From Acidobacteriota bacterium (lineage in GTDB: Bacteria; Acidobacteriota; Terriglobia; Terriglobales; Acidobacteriaceae): a stretch of DNA of 64,000 nt. The stretch spans positions 1 to 64,000 of the forward strand of contig JAJYVF010000026.1 of NCBI GenBank assembly GCA_021792135.1, read 5' to 3'. Position numbers and translations under genes: made by a program. The notes beneath the pieces were generated by a model. That model saw only the letters and a program-made list of their open reading frames with translations. It was not told the origin of the DNA and ran no database searches. Shown one piece after another: positions 8,792 through 17,669 of the stretch. Position 1 is the stretch's first letter. Every line of letters starts with the position of its first letter.

Positions 8792-9592
8792 TCAGCCGCC
8801 CAGGTCCACCAGATCGACCCGGGGAATGGTGCGGCCAAGAAACCGGCTGCCGAGGGCGGCGAATTTGGCTACGGAATCGGTGGCAAAGAAGCGCACGCGC
8901 GACCCCGGATTCGCCGCCCCGCCGCCGGCACCGAGCACCTGCGCAACCTGCTCCGCCGTCACTTCCGCCGAGTCGATGACCCGCAGCGACCGTGGCACCG
9001 TCCGCTCAATCTGAGCGCGCAGCAGCGGATAATGCGTGCAACCCAGCACCAGGGTGTCGGGCGTGAAACGGGCCGCCTGCGCCTGCTCCATCAGCTCCGT
9101 CATGTAGATGCGCAGGACCTCCGCGGTCACGGGGCGGTCGATCCAACCTTCCTCGACGAGGGGCACCAGCAGCGGACAGGCCTTCTCCAGAACCCGCAGG
9201 CCGCGCTCGGCGCAGGCGGCCGCATAGGCATGGCTCTCCACGGTGGCTGCGGTGGCAATCACCAGCACATCTCCGGTGGCCGAACTGGCCCTGGCGGCAT
9301 TGGCCCCGGTTTCGACGACGCCCAGCACAGGCACGGAGACGGCAGCGCGAATGTCGTCAAGCGCGAGGGCACTGGCCGTGTTGCAGGCGATGACCAGATA
9401 CTCCGCGCCTTCCTCCACCAGGAACCGGGCACTGGAGGTCGCATAGCGGGCGACGGTCTGGCGGGATTTTGCGCCGTAGGGCAGCCGAGCCGTATCGCCC
9501 AGATAGCAGAAGTCGGCACCGGGAATGTGCTCGAGCAGGGCGCGCAGCACGGTCAGGCCGCCAAAACCGGAGTCGAAGACGCCGATGTTCAC
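8792..9592 (-). CDS. murI: Glutamate racemase
   Basis: MurI interconverts L- and D-glutamate, supplying D-Glu for peptidoglycan. The 266-residue sequence begins MNIGVFDSGFGGLTVL, has the YLGDTARLPYG motif, and carries both catalytic cysteines in ACNTAS and GCTHYP. The start is a GTG at 9592 that overlaps the stop of the upstream GerMN gene (GTGA), so it is translationally coupled. It is the last gene of a four-gene envelope operon. Placing D-Glu supply beside a peptidoglycan amidase fits a cell-wall role for the unit. Confidence 0.96.
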   Translation of the reverse strand: MNIGVFDSGFGGLTVLRALLEHIPGADFCYLGDTARLPYGAKSRQTVARYATSSARFLVEEGAEYLVIACNTASALALDDIRAAVSVPVLGVVETGANAARASSATGDVLVIATAATVESHAYAAACAERGLRVLEKACPLLVPLVEEGWIDRPVTAEVLRIYMTELMEQAQAARFTPDTLVLGCTHYPLLRAQIERTVPRSLRVIDSAEVTAEQVAQVLGAGGGAANPGSRVRFFATDSVAKFAALGSRFLGRTIPRVDLVDLGG

Positions 9593-10224
9593 GGCGTGCC
9601 TCCCGGCACCGGGCTGGGCTGCGGATTGGTTTCCGCGGCCAGGTACGTACGGGTCAGATCCGCGTGTCCGGCGAGGGTTTCGCGCGGCTGGCCGTCGACG
9701 AGGAAATGTACCTGGGTGATGGAAGGAAGGTTGGCGTGCAGGGTTGCCAGCATCGAGAGCAGAGTCAGTGTTTCGGGCTCAATGCCCGAGGGCTGCGCAG
9801 CGGCAAGCGCCCCGCTCAGATCCACGACGGCGATTTGTCCCTTCGTTTCCCCCCGGCCCTGGGGGACGGGCAGGAAGTAGACGTCGTTGATGCCGGAAGC
9901 CACGGAGATGGGGTGCGTCGTTCCGGGCGCGGCGAAGGCCTCAATCAGACTTTCGAGCAGCACCCTGGCCTGGGCGTTCTCGCCGGCGGGCAGCGGGATG
10001 CTGCGCTCGACCGCGGTCAGAGAACCGTCCAGGTCGTTGGGAACATACAGGGTCACGATGCGCGGGGGGCTTCCAGCCGACTCCGTCATGGCTGCGGGTT
10101 CTTCCGCGGCCTGGGCCTGGAGGCGATCCTGGGCCCGCTCGCGCAGGCGGATCAGCGCAACCGCCATGGCGACACAGGCCAGCAGCAGCACCGCGAAGAG
10201 GATCTTGTGTCCGCGGGTGATCAT
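9589..10224 (-). CDS. GerMN-domain membrane-anchored protein
   Basis: The 211-residue product begins at the ATG at 10224, which overlaps the stop of the amidase gene (ATGA). A start eight codons upstream is also possible. An N-terminal membrane helix (about residues 7-27) anchors it. The remainder fits a GerMN domain (about residues 55-190): TLYVPNDLDGSLTAVERSIPL, a region of ARVLLESLIEAF type, then GINDVYFLPVP and the TLLSMLATLHANLPSITQVHFLVDG segment. GerMN domains occur in GerM and in envelope proteins paired with amidases. The organism is not an evident spore former, so a cell-wall role is more likely than germination. Confidence 0.82.
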   Translation of the reverse strand: MITRGHKILFAVLLLACVAMAVALIRLRERAQDRLQAQAAEEPAAMTESAGSPPRIVTLYVPNDLDGSLTAVERSIPLPAGENAQARVLLESLIEAFAAPGTTHPISVASGINDVYFLPVPQGRGETKGQIAVVDLSGALAAAQPSGIEPETLTLLSMLATLHANLPSITQVHFLVDGQPRETLAGHADLTRTYLAAETNPQPSPVPGGTP

Positions 10225-10934
10225 GGCTGCTTCCAGTCGCTCCGCCACTGCTCGAGAGCGGCGGCCAGCGATTCGACCACCTGCTTCTGGTAGGCGGCGT
10301 CGGTGATGTCGCGGGGGTGGGAAACATGGCCGCCCACCAGCGGGGCCATTTCCACGGCGACTTCCGGGCAGGTGAGGTGATCCATAGGCTGCACCGAGGC
10401 TCGGCCGAGGGTCACCGGAATTTCGGAGTGCGCCAGAGCCGTATCGATCTCCGACTCCAGCTTCAGGCTTTGGGTGATGTACGGCGCCTGGGCCGTATCC
10501 CAGGGGAGCAGACGCGCGCTGGGGGCGGGATTGAGGGAGGAAGTGAAGAGATGGATGCCGCTGCCGGTGGGGGTGGCGTGGAGCACGAGGCAGGCAGCGG
10601 CCTGTGCGTGGTTGGCCGTCTCGGCGCGATTCAGCAGGGGCACATCGATGTCGGATTCGCGCGTGGTTACCACCTCGATGCCGCGCGCATGCAGAAGGGA
10701 GCGAAGGTGGACGGACAGCGCCAGAGTAATGTCCTTCTCCAGGATGTCCTGCCCGAAGCGGGCTCCCGTATCGCTGCCTCCGTGGGCCGCATCCAGCGCG
10801 ACCACGAATCGCGGCTGCACCTGCACCGGAGGCGGAGGCACCGGCATCGCCGGAGGCCCGGAGGTCTGTGCCCAGCCACCGGCCATCACTCCAGCCGCCA
10901 CAACGGCCAGAGCGCCCGCATCAATCCAGCGCAT
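10221..10934 (-). CDS. N-acetylmuramoyl-L-alanine amidase (Amidase_3)
   Basis: This enzyme cleaves the bond between muramic acid and the stem peptide. The 237-residue product has a signal peptide (residues 1-22, ending GGWAQ), a Pro-rich spacer, and the AmiC-type zinc domain. Expected metal ligands are visible: His in ALDAAHGGSDTG, Glu in ILEKDITLAL and His in LVLHATPTG. A C-terminal Glu in VAVEMAPL matches the catalytic glutamate. The start overlaps the end of the DUF1015 gene by 14 bases and the stop overlaps the GerMN gene, so the operon is tightly coupled. Likely periplasmic. Confidence 0.87.
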   Translation of the reverse strand: MRWIDAGALAVVAAGVMAGGWAQTSGPPAMPVPPPPVQVQPRFVVALDAAHGGSDTGARFGQDILEKDITLALSVHLRSLLHARGIEVVTTRESDIDVPLLNRAETANHAQAAACLVLHATPTGSGIHLFTSSLNPAPSARLLPWDTAQAPYITQSLKLESEIDTALAHSEIPVTLGRASVQPMDHLTCPEVAVEMAPLVGGHVSHPRDITDAAYQKQVVESLAAALEQWRSDWKQP

Positions 10935-12261
10935 AGATCGCCAAACCGCTCAGCAGCTTGGGATAGAAGTCGGTCGACTTCTGCGGCATCACCTCGCCCG
11001 CGAAGGCCACCTCGCGCAGCTGGTCCATACTCACCGGGTTCATCAGAAAGGCCACATTCGCCTCGCCGCGAGACACCTGGTCGGAGGCTTCACACGGATC
11101 GCGCAGATAGCGCAGGTGGGTCTGCTCGCGAATGGCCTCGGGCGTAATGCCCAGCAGCTTCTCCAAAACCAGGCTGTGAAGCTGCACCACGTCCAGCTGC
11201 CGCTGGCGCGGCGGGATCGCCGCCAGGGCCTCGTGCATGGCAGGGGGTTTCGCGGTCAGCAGGAAAGAACCGCGGCCGGTCACCGCAACAAAGGCTGTGC
11301 TGCCCCGCAGAGCCGAGAGCCGGGCCACGGCCGCAGCGGAGTCGCCCTCCGGCAGCTGCTCCAGCTCGAAATACGGCCGGGCCACTTCCAGCAGCCGCGA
11401 AGGCTCGAATCCGGTGAGGCCGAAGACGACGCGGTGCGTGGGCAGGATGACCAGGCCTTCGGAATCCATATTGATGAAGGTCATCATGGCCGCCGCCTCG
11501 GGACAGGAGGGCTGAGCCAGGCCGCCGCTGGGCCGCTCGCAGACGCCCGTGGGCTTTGCCGACATCCGCTCGCGCGCGTAATTGAGTGCGGTTTCGTAGC
11601 GATGGTGTCCGTCGGCGATGATCAGCTTCTTGTCTTGGAGCGAACTGGTCAGCAGGTTGATCCTCGCCGGATCGGAGACCTTCCAGACCCGGTGCAGGAC
11701 CCCGTACTCATCCGTAACTTCAATCTCCGGCAGGGTGTTGCCGGCCGCGCCGTTCGCGAAGAGGAGCTGCTCCGCCGTGCGCGCCGGGTCTGAATAGAGC
11801 ATGAAGATCTGGCCGAAGTGGGCTCGCGTGGCGCGCAGCAGATTCAGCCGGTCGGATTTGGGCTTCGAAAGGGTCTGCTCGTGGCGGAAGACGACGCCCT
11901 GGCTGTAATCGTACAGCTCTCCAAGAGCGATGAAGCCGCGGCGCTCGCGGACGGCGCCGGACTCTCCCGGCACCGCAAAGCGCTGCGAGTAGGCAAACAC
12001 ACCAGGCTGCCGCTCCTGGGCGAGCACGCCGCTTTCGCGCCACGCCCGGAAGTCGCGCGCCGCGTTGCTGTAGAGCTCACCCTCACCGTCGAAGAGCTCC
12101 GGCATGCGCAGGATGATGCGGACCAGGTTATAAGGACTGCGCTGGTAATACGCCTGCTGCATCGCGGGAGTGATCTTGTCGTAGGGCTGCGTCACCACAT
12201 CCTGGGCAGCTACCTGAGCGAGGTTATAACGCAGGGCGCGGAAAGGATAGATACGGGCCAT
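10921..12261 (-). CDS. DUF1015 family protein
   Basis: The 446-residue product is a full-length DUF1015 protein. It opens with MARIYPFRALRYN, and has VTQPYDKI near residue 25, a central KLIIADGHHRYETAL motif, and an ending typical of the family (PQKSTDFYPKLLSGLAIY). The biochemical function is not established; conserved His, Asp and Lys residues suggest an enzyme or ligand-binding protein. It is the first gene of the operon with the amidase, GerMN and murI, overlapping the amidase gene by 14 bases, so a link with cell-wall or D-amino-acid metabolism is a reasonable inference. Confidence 0.88.
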   Translation of the reverse strand: MARIYPFRALRYNLAQVAAQDVVTQPYDKITPAMQQAYYQRSPYNLVRIILRMPELFDGEGELYSNAARDFRAWRESGVLAQERQPGVFAYSQRFAVPGESGAVRERRGFIALGELYDYSQGVVFRHEQTLSKPKSDRLNLLRATRAHFGQIFMLYSDPARTAEQLLFANGAAGNTLPEIEVTDEYGVLHRVWKVSDPARINLLTSSLQDKKLIIADGHHRYETALNYARERMSAKPTGVCERPSGGLAQPSCPEAAAMMTFINMDSEGLVILPTHRVVFGLTGFEPSRLLEVARPYFELEQLPEGDSAAAVARLSALRGSTAFVAVTGRGSFLLTAKPPAMHEALAAIPPRQRQLDVVQLHSLVLEKLLGITPEAIREQTHLRYLRDPCEASDQVSRGEANVAFLMNPVSMDQLREVAFAGEVMPQKSTDFYPKLLSGLAIYALD

Positions 12262-12514
12262 TTAGATTCGTTTCGATTCCTGCCGATTCTATCGTACCGG
12301 CTCGGGTAGCCGCGCAGGCGCCCGGCGGCCGCAGAGGTGAGATTCGGCTTCGGCGGAGGCCGACGCGGTTGCTCTTCTGCGCATCGTATCTATGCAGGTG
12401 CGACGACAGGCACGCTTGCATCCTACCCCGGTTCGGCCCCCACCATCGAAAAAGCGAATGGGTATTGCAGAAGTCTTTCGCTCGTGCCAGTATTTCCACA
12501 AATGAGGTACGGCC

Positions 12515-13633
12515 ATGGCGTCCATTTCCGGGCGCGTACTTGTTGCCGACGGACCTGGGTCCCCAACATGCCGCGCTGCTTACTCGCGCTTCCCTCGGGC
12601 ATTCCGCATCACCTGGTGTATTCCCGTTCTGTTGATTGTGCTTCCGATTCTGTTTTCCTGTTTTGCCTTCGGGCAGACAGTCCCTCCGCAGGATGAAGAC
12701 GACCCCCTGAATGCTGTTCACGTCGCCCCCCCGCCGAAAGTAGCCGCCAAAGCCGATCCCGCGATTCCGCTGGCCGTGGGCGAATCCCTGCGCCCCAACG
12801 TCGAGTTCCGCGTCGACACCAACCTCGTGCTGATTCCGCTGACGGTCACCGATCCGATGGATCGCCTCGTGACCGGACTGGAAAAGCAGAACTTCGCCAT
12901 TCTCGAGGACAATCGCCCGGAAAACATCCGTACTTTTTCCTGCGACGACGCTCCGGTCTCCGTCGGCGTCATAATGGACCTGAGCGGCAGCATGAGCAAC
13001 AAGGTGGTTCGGGCTCGTGCAGCCATCCTTCAGTTCATGAAGACGTCTAATCCGGAGGACGAGTTTTTCGTCATCGGCTTCAACGACCGGCCGGTGCTGA
13101 TTACTGACTGGACGTCTTCGGTCGATGATGTCGAGGCACGGCTGGTCACCATCGAGGCCGGACGCCGGACGGCGCTGCTGGACGCTATTTACTTTGGAAT
13201 CCAGAAGATGAAGCAAGCCAAATACCCGCGCAGGGCGCTTCTGGTGGTTTCCGATGGCGGCGACAACAACAGCCGCTACACAGAGAGCGAGGTGCACTCG
13301 GCGGTCCGCGAAGCCGATGTGCAGATCTACTCCATCGGCATCTTTGATCCGGAAGCGGCGACGATCGAGGAGCGGAATGGTCCGATTCTTCTGAACGACA
13401 TCAGCAACGACACCGGAGGCCGGCTTTTCCGGGTCGACGACGTCTCGGAAATGGCCGATATCGCCACCAGAATCAGCTCCGAGCTCCGCAATGAGTACGT
13501 GCTCGGGTACAAGACCGACAACGCAAAGCTGGACGGGAAGTGGCGTAAAATAAAGGTTAAGTTGCTGCCGCCGCCCGGTCTGCCCCAGCTCGCGGTGCAC
13601 GCACGTAATGGATATTATGCGCCTCTGCAGTAA
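12515..13633 (+). CDS. Secreted VWFA-related protein (first of tandem pair)
   Basis: The 372-residue protein starts at the ATG at 12515 with GAGG eight bases upstream. A basic segment followed by a hydrophobic stretch (about residues 33-53) is an export signal. The region at about 85-130 (VDTNLVLIPLTVTD...FAILEDN) and the following von Willebrand A fold match the VWFA-related proteins common in acidobacteria. The metal-binding DxSxS is present as DLSGSM near residue 153, and DGGDNN follows later. It ends in the family-typical ARNGYYAP. The next paralogue overlaps its 3' end by 26 bases. Ligand unknown. Confidence 0.85.
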   Translation: MASISGRVLVADGPGSPTCRAAYSRFPRAFRITWCIPVLLIVLPILFSCFAFGQTVPPQDEDDPLNAVHVAPPPKVAAKADPAIPLAVGESLRPNVEFRVDTNLVLIPLTVTDPMDRLVTGLEKQNFAILEDNRPENIRTFSCDDAPVSVGVIMDLSGSMSNKVVRARAAILQFMKTSNPEDEFFVIGFNDRPVLITDWTSSVDDVEARLVTIEAGRRTALLDAIYFGIQKMKQAKYPRRALLVVSDGGDNNSRYTESEVHSAVREADVQIYSIGIFDPEAATIEERNGPILLNDISNDTGGRLFRVDDVSEMADIATRISSELRNEYVLGYKTDNAKLDGKWRKIKVKLLPPPGLPQLAVHARNGYYAPLQ

Positions 13634-14774
13634 AAGCTCCCTGCTTTCACTCCTGTTCGCTGCGAGCTCCCTCCTGGTGGCTGCACAGGCGCCGTCTTCC
13701 CCGCCCGCGCCCTCGCCGGCTCAGGCGGAGTCTCAGGAACCATCGCCACTGCTGCCTGAGACGCAGCCCTCTCTGAGTGTCGACCGCGACCCGATCCTCT
13801 CGCCGGACGCTGCCGACAATCTGCCCGTCAGTCCCGGTCATCTGAATGCCAAGATCGATCAGGAGGCTCATAAGGACCACGGCGTCTACACGCTGCGGCG
13901 GGACGTGGAAGAGGTGGTGCTCAACTGCACCGTGCTGGACAGCCAGAACCACCTGGTGAACGACCTCACCAAAGACGACTTCCACGTTTTCGAGGACAAC
14001 GTCCCTCAGCAGATCATCTCGTTCCAGCACCAGGATCTGCCGGTGTCCATCGGGCTGCTGATTGATAATTCCGGCTCGATGCGGGACAAGCGCGCCGCGG
14101 TGAACACGGCCGCGCTGGATCTGGTGCGCGCGTCCAACCCCGACGACGAAGCCTTCGTGGTCAACTTTTCCGACGAAGCCTTCCTGGATCAGGACTTTAC
14201 GTCCAGCATTCAGAAGCTTCAGGAGGGGCTGTCGCACATCGAATCCCGCGGCGGCACCGCTCTCTATGACGCCGTTGTCGCTTCCGCGGACCAGCTGGCG
14301 CGAGGCGCCCGGCGCCCCAAGCAGGTGCTGGTGATCGTGACGGACGGCGAGGACAACGCCTCTTCCCTGAACCTGGAACAGACCATTCGGCGGGTCCAGG
14401 ACCTCCAGGGGCCCGTCGTCTACTCCATCGGCCTGCTCTTCGGCGAGGATGGCCGGGGAGCCGAGGCGCACCGCGCCCGCCGAGCCCTCCAGCTGCTCTC
14501 GGATGAGACCGGAGGAGTTGCGTTCTTCCCGCGCTCGCTGGCCGACGTCGATTCCATTGCCGCCGAAGTCGCGCGCGACATCCGCAACCAGTACACCATC
14601 GGCTATCACTCGTCGAAGGCGGCCAGCCTGGGCGGCTACCGCACCGTTCACGTGGAAGCCCGGGCGCCGCATCATGGCAAGCTCTACGTGCGGACGCGCA
14701 CCGGCTACTACCCCAGACCGCAGCAGCCGGGGCAGCGGAATACGGAGAGCGCCAGCGATACGGCGTCGGAATAA
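13608..14774 (+). CDS. Secreted VWFA-related protein (second of tandem pair)
   Basis: The 388-residue product (start ATG 13608, alternative ATG 13617) has a signal peptide (residues about 5-26, ending LVAAQA) and a Pro/Ser-rich spacer. A beta-rich segment (VLNCTVLDSQNHLVNDLTK, DFHVFEDN) and a von Willebrand A fold follow. The metal site is intact as DNSGSM near residue 152, with VTDGEDN downstream. It closes with TRTGYYPRP. It is a paralogue of the preceding gene, and the overlap of coding regions implies coupled translation. The pair may form a secreted or cell-surface complex; no partner enzyme is adjacent. Confidence 0.85.
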   Translation: MDIMRLCSKSSLLSLLFAASSLLVAAQAPSSPPAPSPAQAESQEPSPLLPETQPSLSVDRDPILSPDAADNLPVSPGHLNAKIDQEAHKDHGVYTLRRDVEEVVLNCTVLDSQNHLVNDLTKDDFHVFEDNVPQQIISFQHQDLPVSIGLLIDNSGSMRDKRAAVNTAALDLVRASNPDDEAFVVNFSDEAFLDQDFTSSIQKLQEGLSHIESRGGTALYDAVVASADQLARGARRPKQVLVIVTDGEDNASSLNLEQTIRRVQDLQGPVVYSIGLLFGEDGRGAEAHRARRALQLLSDETGGVAFFPRSLADVDSIAAEVARDIRNQYTIGYHSSKAASLGGYRTVHVEARAPHHGKLYVRTRTGYYPRPQQPGQRNTESASDTASE

Positions 14775-14796
14775 GGTGAATCGTGGCGGGTGGCAG

Positions 14797-16491
14797 CTAT
14801 GCCGCAAGGTTGTCGCTGTCCGCCTCCACCACGCGGTTGCGTCCCCGGCGCTTGGCGGTGTAGAGCGCCCGGTCTGCCCCTCGCAGCAACTCCTCGGCGG
14901 TCTCGAACCTGCGCGGAAAGATCGCTACGCCGACAGAGATGGTCACCTGACGGAGAGGCTGCCCATGAAAGCGCACGGAGAGCTCCGCCACCGTGCGGCG
15001 CAGGAGCTCGGCGCGCTCCAGCGCAATCTCGGCCGAAACCTCGGGAAGGATGATGACGAATTCCTCGCCGCCGTAGCGGCAGACAATGTCTTCACCGCGG
15101 ACTCCGACGCGGAAGGCCTCGGCCACCTCGCGAAGGACAAGATCCCCGGCCTCGTGCCCGAAGGTGTCGTTGAATTCCTTGAAGTGGTCGACGTCGATCA
15201 TCATCAGAGCCAGTTCCGTCTCGCGCCGGCTGGCCCGCTGCAGTTCCCGATCCAGCGCCACTTCCATAAAGCTCCGATTGAAGAGACCCGTTCCACTATC
15301 GCGAATCGACTGGCTTTCCAGCTTTTGCCGGAGGTGCAGTCCCGCTATGGCCATGGCGGCCATCTGGCTGATCGAAGCGATGGTGTTCTCCCGGGCTTCC
15401 GTTGCCGCGGCGATCTCCGCAGTGGGGCACTCGATGTACATAATGCCGACTGTCTCGCCGTGCGCGACCAGTGGGAAGCAGAGATAACGCTCCGGAGGGA
15501 GACCGACAAAATGGGCGCAATGCACCACCGAGGTGTCCGGCCGACGCCAGCGAGAGCGTCCCGAGCGGACAGCGCAGCAGCTCTCCGGCGCAAAGGCTTC
15601 GGGCAGTCTGCCCAGGGGCGATCCCCAGGAGACCCTATCTTCCAGCATTTGCCGTGAATTGCTGGTGATGCAGAGGGTTCCCGCAGTCCCTGGAAGCAGC
15701 TGCCCCAGGTAGCGAACAGTGCACTGCTCGGCGTCCTTCACTTCCAGGCAGAGGGCCACCTCGTCGCGCGCCGCGATCAGCAGGCGGGATTCCCATGCCT
15801 GCTCCTCCAGCCGCTGCACGGTGGAGATCAGGCGCGCGTTGGTATCGGAGATCTGCTCCTCAAAGCGCTGCCGCCGGACGGCGTCCCGCACCAGAAACCC
15901 GAAGAGGGTCAGGATCAGGGCGGCGCCGATGACGACTGTGGCGATCCGCCGGGCGAGGCCATAGACATCGCTGCGCTCGGCCTCGGCCTGCCTCTGCACC
16001 AGCAGGGTCTCTTCCGCTTCCTGCATCGAGTTCAGCACCCGGCGACAGTTGACGACCTCTTCGCGCACCGACCCCCTGCCCGGGGTAAGGATGTCCACGG
16101 CCGCGGTCAGGCGGGTGACCGCCGCCCTCAGATTGACAAGCCGCTGCCGCTGCTCGGAGCTGTGCCGCAGCAGTTCGGAAAGGTGGAGCAGGACGGTATT
16201 CAGCACCACCGTGGCTCCCTGGGCGGCGCGCAGATAAGCCTCGTCACCCGCCGATTGGTACAGCCGGCCATTCAGTTCGATTCGGTCGAGCTGCCGAGCG
16301 ACGTCGCCGAGGTTCAGCAGCACCTCCTCGGTGTGGCTCACCAGGTCTTCTGACGAACTGAAGCTGTGGGTATCGGCGTAGATAACCAGCGCCACGACGG
16401 ACCCGAGACAGATGATCGTCAGCGCAAACCCGATCAGCAAGCGCACGACGCGGCGCCTCCCTGACAACGTCCTGACAGAGAACAAGGACAT
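14797..16491 (-). CDS. Membrane diguanylate cyclase (CHASE3-like, GAF, GGDEF)
   Basis: The enzyme makes cyclic di-GMP from two GTP. From the ATG at 16491 the 564-residue product has a first membrane helix near residues 15-37, a helical periplasmic domain of CHASE3 type (about 40-180) and a second helix near 185-207. A cytosolic GAF-like domain (about 240-395) and a C-terminal GGDEF domain follow. The active-site motif is GGEEF near residue 470, preceded by an intact inhibitory RxxD site (RGED, five residues before it), so activity and product inhibition are both expected. An upstream ATG at 16536 is less likely because its extra codons have unusual composition. It is divergent from the cysteine-synthase-like gene. 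Confidence 0.9.
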   Translation of the reverse strand: MSLFSVRTLSGRRRVVRLLIGFALTIICLGSVVALVIYADTHSFSSSEDLVSHTEEVLLNLGDVARQLDRIELNGRLYQSAGDEAYLRAAQGATVVLNTVLLHLSELLRHSSEQRQRLVNLRAAVTRLTAAVDILTPGRGSVREEVVNCRRVLNSMQEAEETLLVQRQAEAERSDVYGLARRIATVVIGAALILTLFGFLVRDAVRRQRFEEQISDTNARLISTVQRLEEQAWESRLLIAARDEVALCLEVKDAEQCTVRYLGQLLPGTAGTLCITSNSRQMLEDRVSWGSPLGRLPEAFAPESCCAVRSGRSRWRRPDTSVVHCAHFVGLPPERYLCFPLVAHGETVGIMYIECPTAEIAAATEARENTIASISQMAAMAIAGLHLRQKLESQSIRDSGTGLFNRSFMEVALDRELQRASRRETELALMMIDVDHFKEFNDTFGHEAGDLVLREVAEAFRVGVRGEDIVCRYGGEEFVIILPEVSAEIALERAELLRRTVAELSVRFHGQPLRQVTISVGVAIFPRRFETAEELLRGADRALYTAKRRGRNRVVEADSDNLAA

Positions 16492-16527
16492 ATGGGATTT
16501 GTAAAGGGGAGTGCAAGCGACCAGCGG

Positions 16528-16556
16528 TTGATACATATTGTAGCAATGTCTGTCAA
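16528..16556 (-). promoter_or_regulatory. Possible promoter of the diguanylate cyclase gene
   Basis: On the minus strand TTGACA (16556-16551), a perfect -35 consensus, is followed after 17 bases by TATCAA (16533-16528), a weak -10. Initiation near 16521 would leave a short leader before the ATG at 16491 and would exclude the ATG at 16536. Confidence 0.35.
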
Positions 16557-16625
16557 GGGTACCCGGTGTTCATCAGCACAACCGGCGCTGGCCGGGGGAC
16601 GTCCTGATAGACTGAGGGGGCGCTT

Positions 16626-17669
16626 ATGAGGGAGACCCCCGCGCGGCACGATGCCGGGAAAGGCTCTGAGGCCAGGCCCCGGCGGCAGGGCGAACCAGCC
16701 GTGGGGGCTCTTTCCGCACCCATGTCCCCAAATGGGGCGGCGTGGTTGCGCGTGGCCGCCGACATGACCGGCCTGATCGGGCGCACCCCGCTGCTTCGGC
16801 TGCGGCGCGTGGCTCCGGATTCCGGCGCCGAGGTTTATGCCAAGCTGGAGTTCCTGAATCCCGGCGGCAGTGTCAAAGACCGCACCGCACTGGGGATGAT
16901 CCTCGAGGCTGAGCGCCGCGGAATTCTGCATCCCGGCTCCATCATCGCAGAGGCCACCGCGGGCAATACAGGAGTGGGTCTGGCGCTGGTGGGCGTCAAC
17001 CGCGGCTACCGCGTCGTACTCTTCGTCCCCGAGGGCTTCGCCGAAGAGAAGTGCATGCTGATGCGGGGTTTCGGGGCGGAAGTCCACCGCACGCCGGAAG
17101 AGGAGGCCATGGCCGGAGCCATTCGGCGGGTCCTCGCCATGGCAAAATCCGACCCCAATGTCTGGCCCGCTCTGCAGTTCGAGAACCCTGCCAACCCCCA
17201 GTTCCACCACGACACGACCGGCCCTGAGATCTGGCAGCAGATGGAGGGCCGCGTCGACGCCTTCGTGGCCGGGGTGGGAACCGGCGGAACCTTCACCGGC
17301 ATTAGCCGCTTCCTGAAGGAGCAAAATCCCCGGATTTTTACTCTGGCTGTCGAAACGCAGGGCTCGGTCCTGCAAGGTGGCGAGCCTGGGCCGCACAAGG
17401 TGGAAGGCATCGGCGTGCCGTTCGTCCCGAAGACCTTCGACCGCGAGGTCGCCGACGAGATCGTCGCCGTCAGCGATGCCGAAGCCTTCGCCATGGTCCG
17501 GCGGCTGGCGGCCGAGGAGGGCCTGCTGGCCGGTTCCAGCGCGGGAGCCATCGCCCACGCCGCAGTCCAGCTTGCCCGGCGTCTCGGACCCGGGCATCGT
17601 ATCGCGACGATCGTCCCCGACTCGGCTGAGCGCTATCTCTCCAAGAAGATCTTCGAAACGGAGGTCTGA
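16626..17669 (+). CDS. Cysteine synthase family PLP-dependent enzyme
   Basis: This is a fold-type II PLP enzyme that would form L-cysteine from O-acetylserine (or a related beta-replacement product). The catalytic Lys is in NPGGSVKDRTA (K84). The substrate loop reads TAGNTG rather than the usual TSGNTG, and the phosphate-binding GTGGTFTG is intact near residue 220. The 347-residue form starts at the ATG at 16626, preceded by GAGGGGG; the first 45 or so residues precede the conserved core, and internal ATGs at 16722 or 16764 are possible. The 3' end overlaps the convergent acetyltransferase gene by 37 bases. It may be CysK or the related CysM/CBS type. Confidence 0.82.
   Translation: MRETPARHDAGKGSEARPRRQGEPAVGALSAPMSPNGAAWLRVAADMTGLIGRTPLLRLRRVAPDSGAEVYAKLEFLNPGGSVKDRTALGMILEAERRGILHPGSIIAEATAGNTGVGLALVGVNRGYRVVLFVPEGFAEEKCMLMRGFGAEVHRTPEEEAMAGAIRRVLAMAKSDPNVWPALQFENPANPQFHHDTTGPEIWQQMEGRVDAFVAGVGTGGTFTGISRFLKEQNPRIFTLAVETQGSVLQGGEPGPHKVEGIGVPFVPKTFDREVADEIVAVSDAEAFAMVRRLAAEEGLLAGSSAGAIAHAAVQLARRLGPGHRIATIVPDSAERYLSKKIFETEV

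Noticed and set aside
12224-13600. 458-codon minus-strand frame opposite the first VWFA gene
   Set aside because: It is antisense to a well-supported gene with signal peptide and DxSxS motif; no homology to a known fold is apparent.
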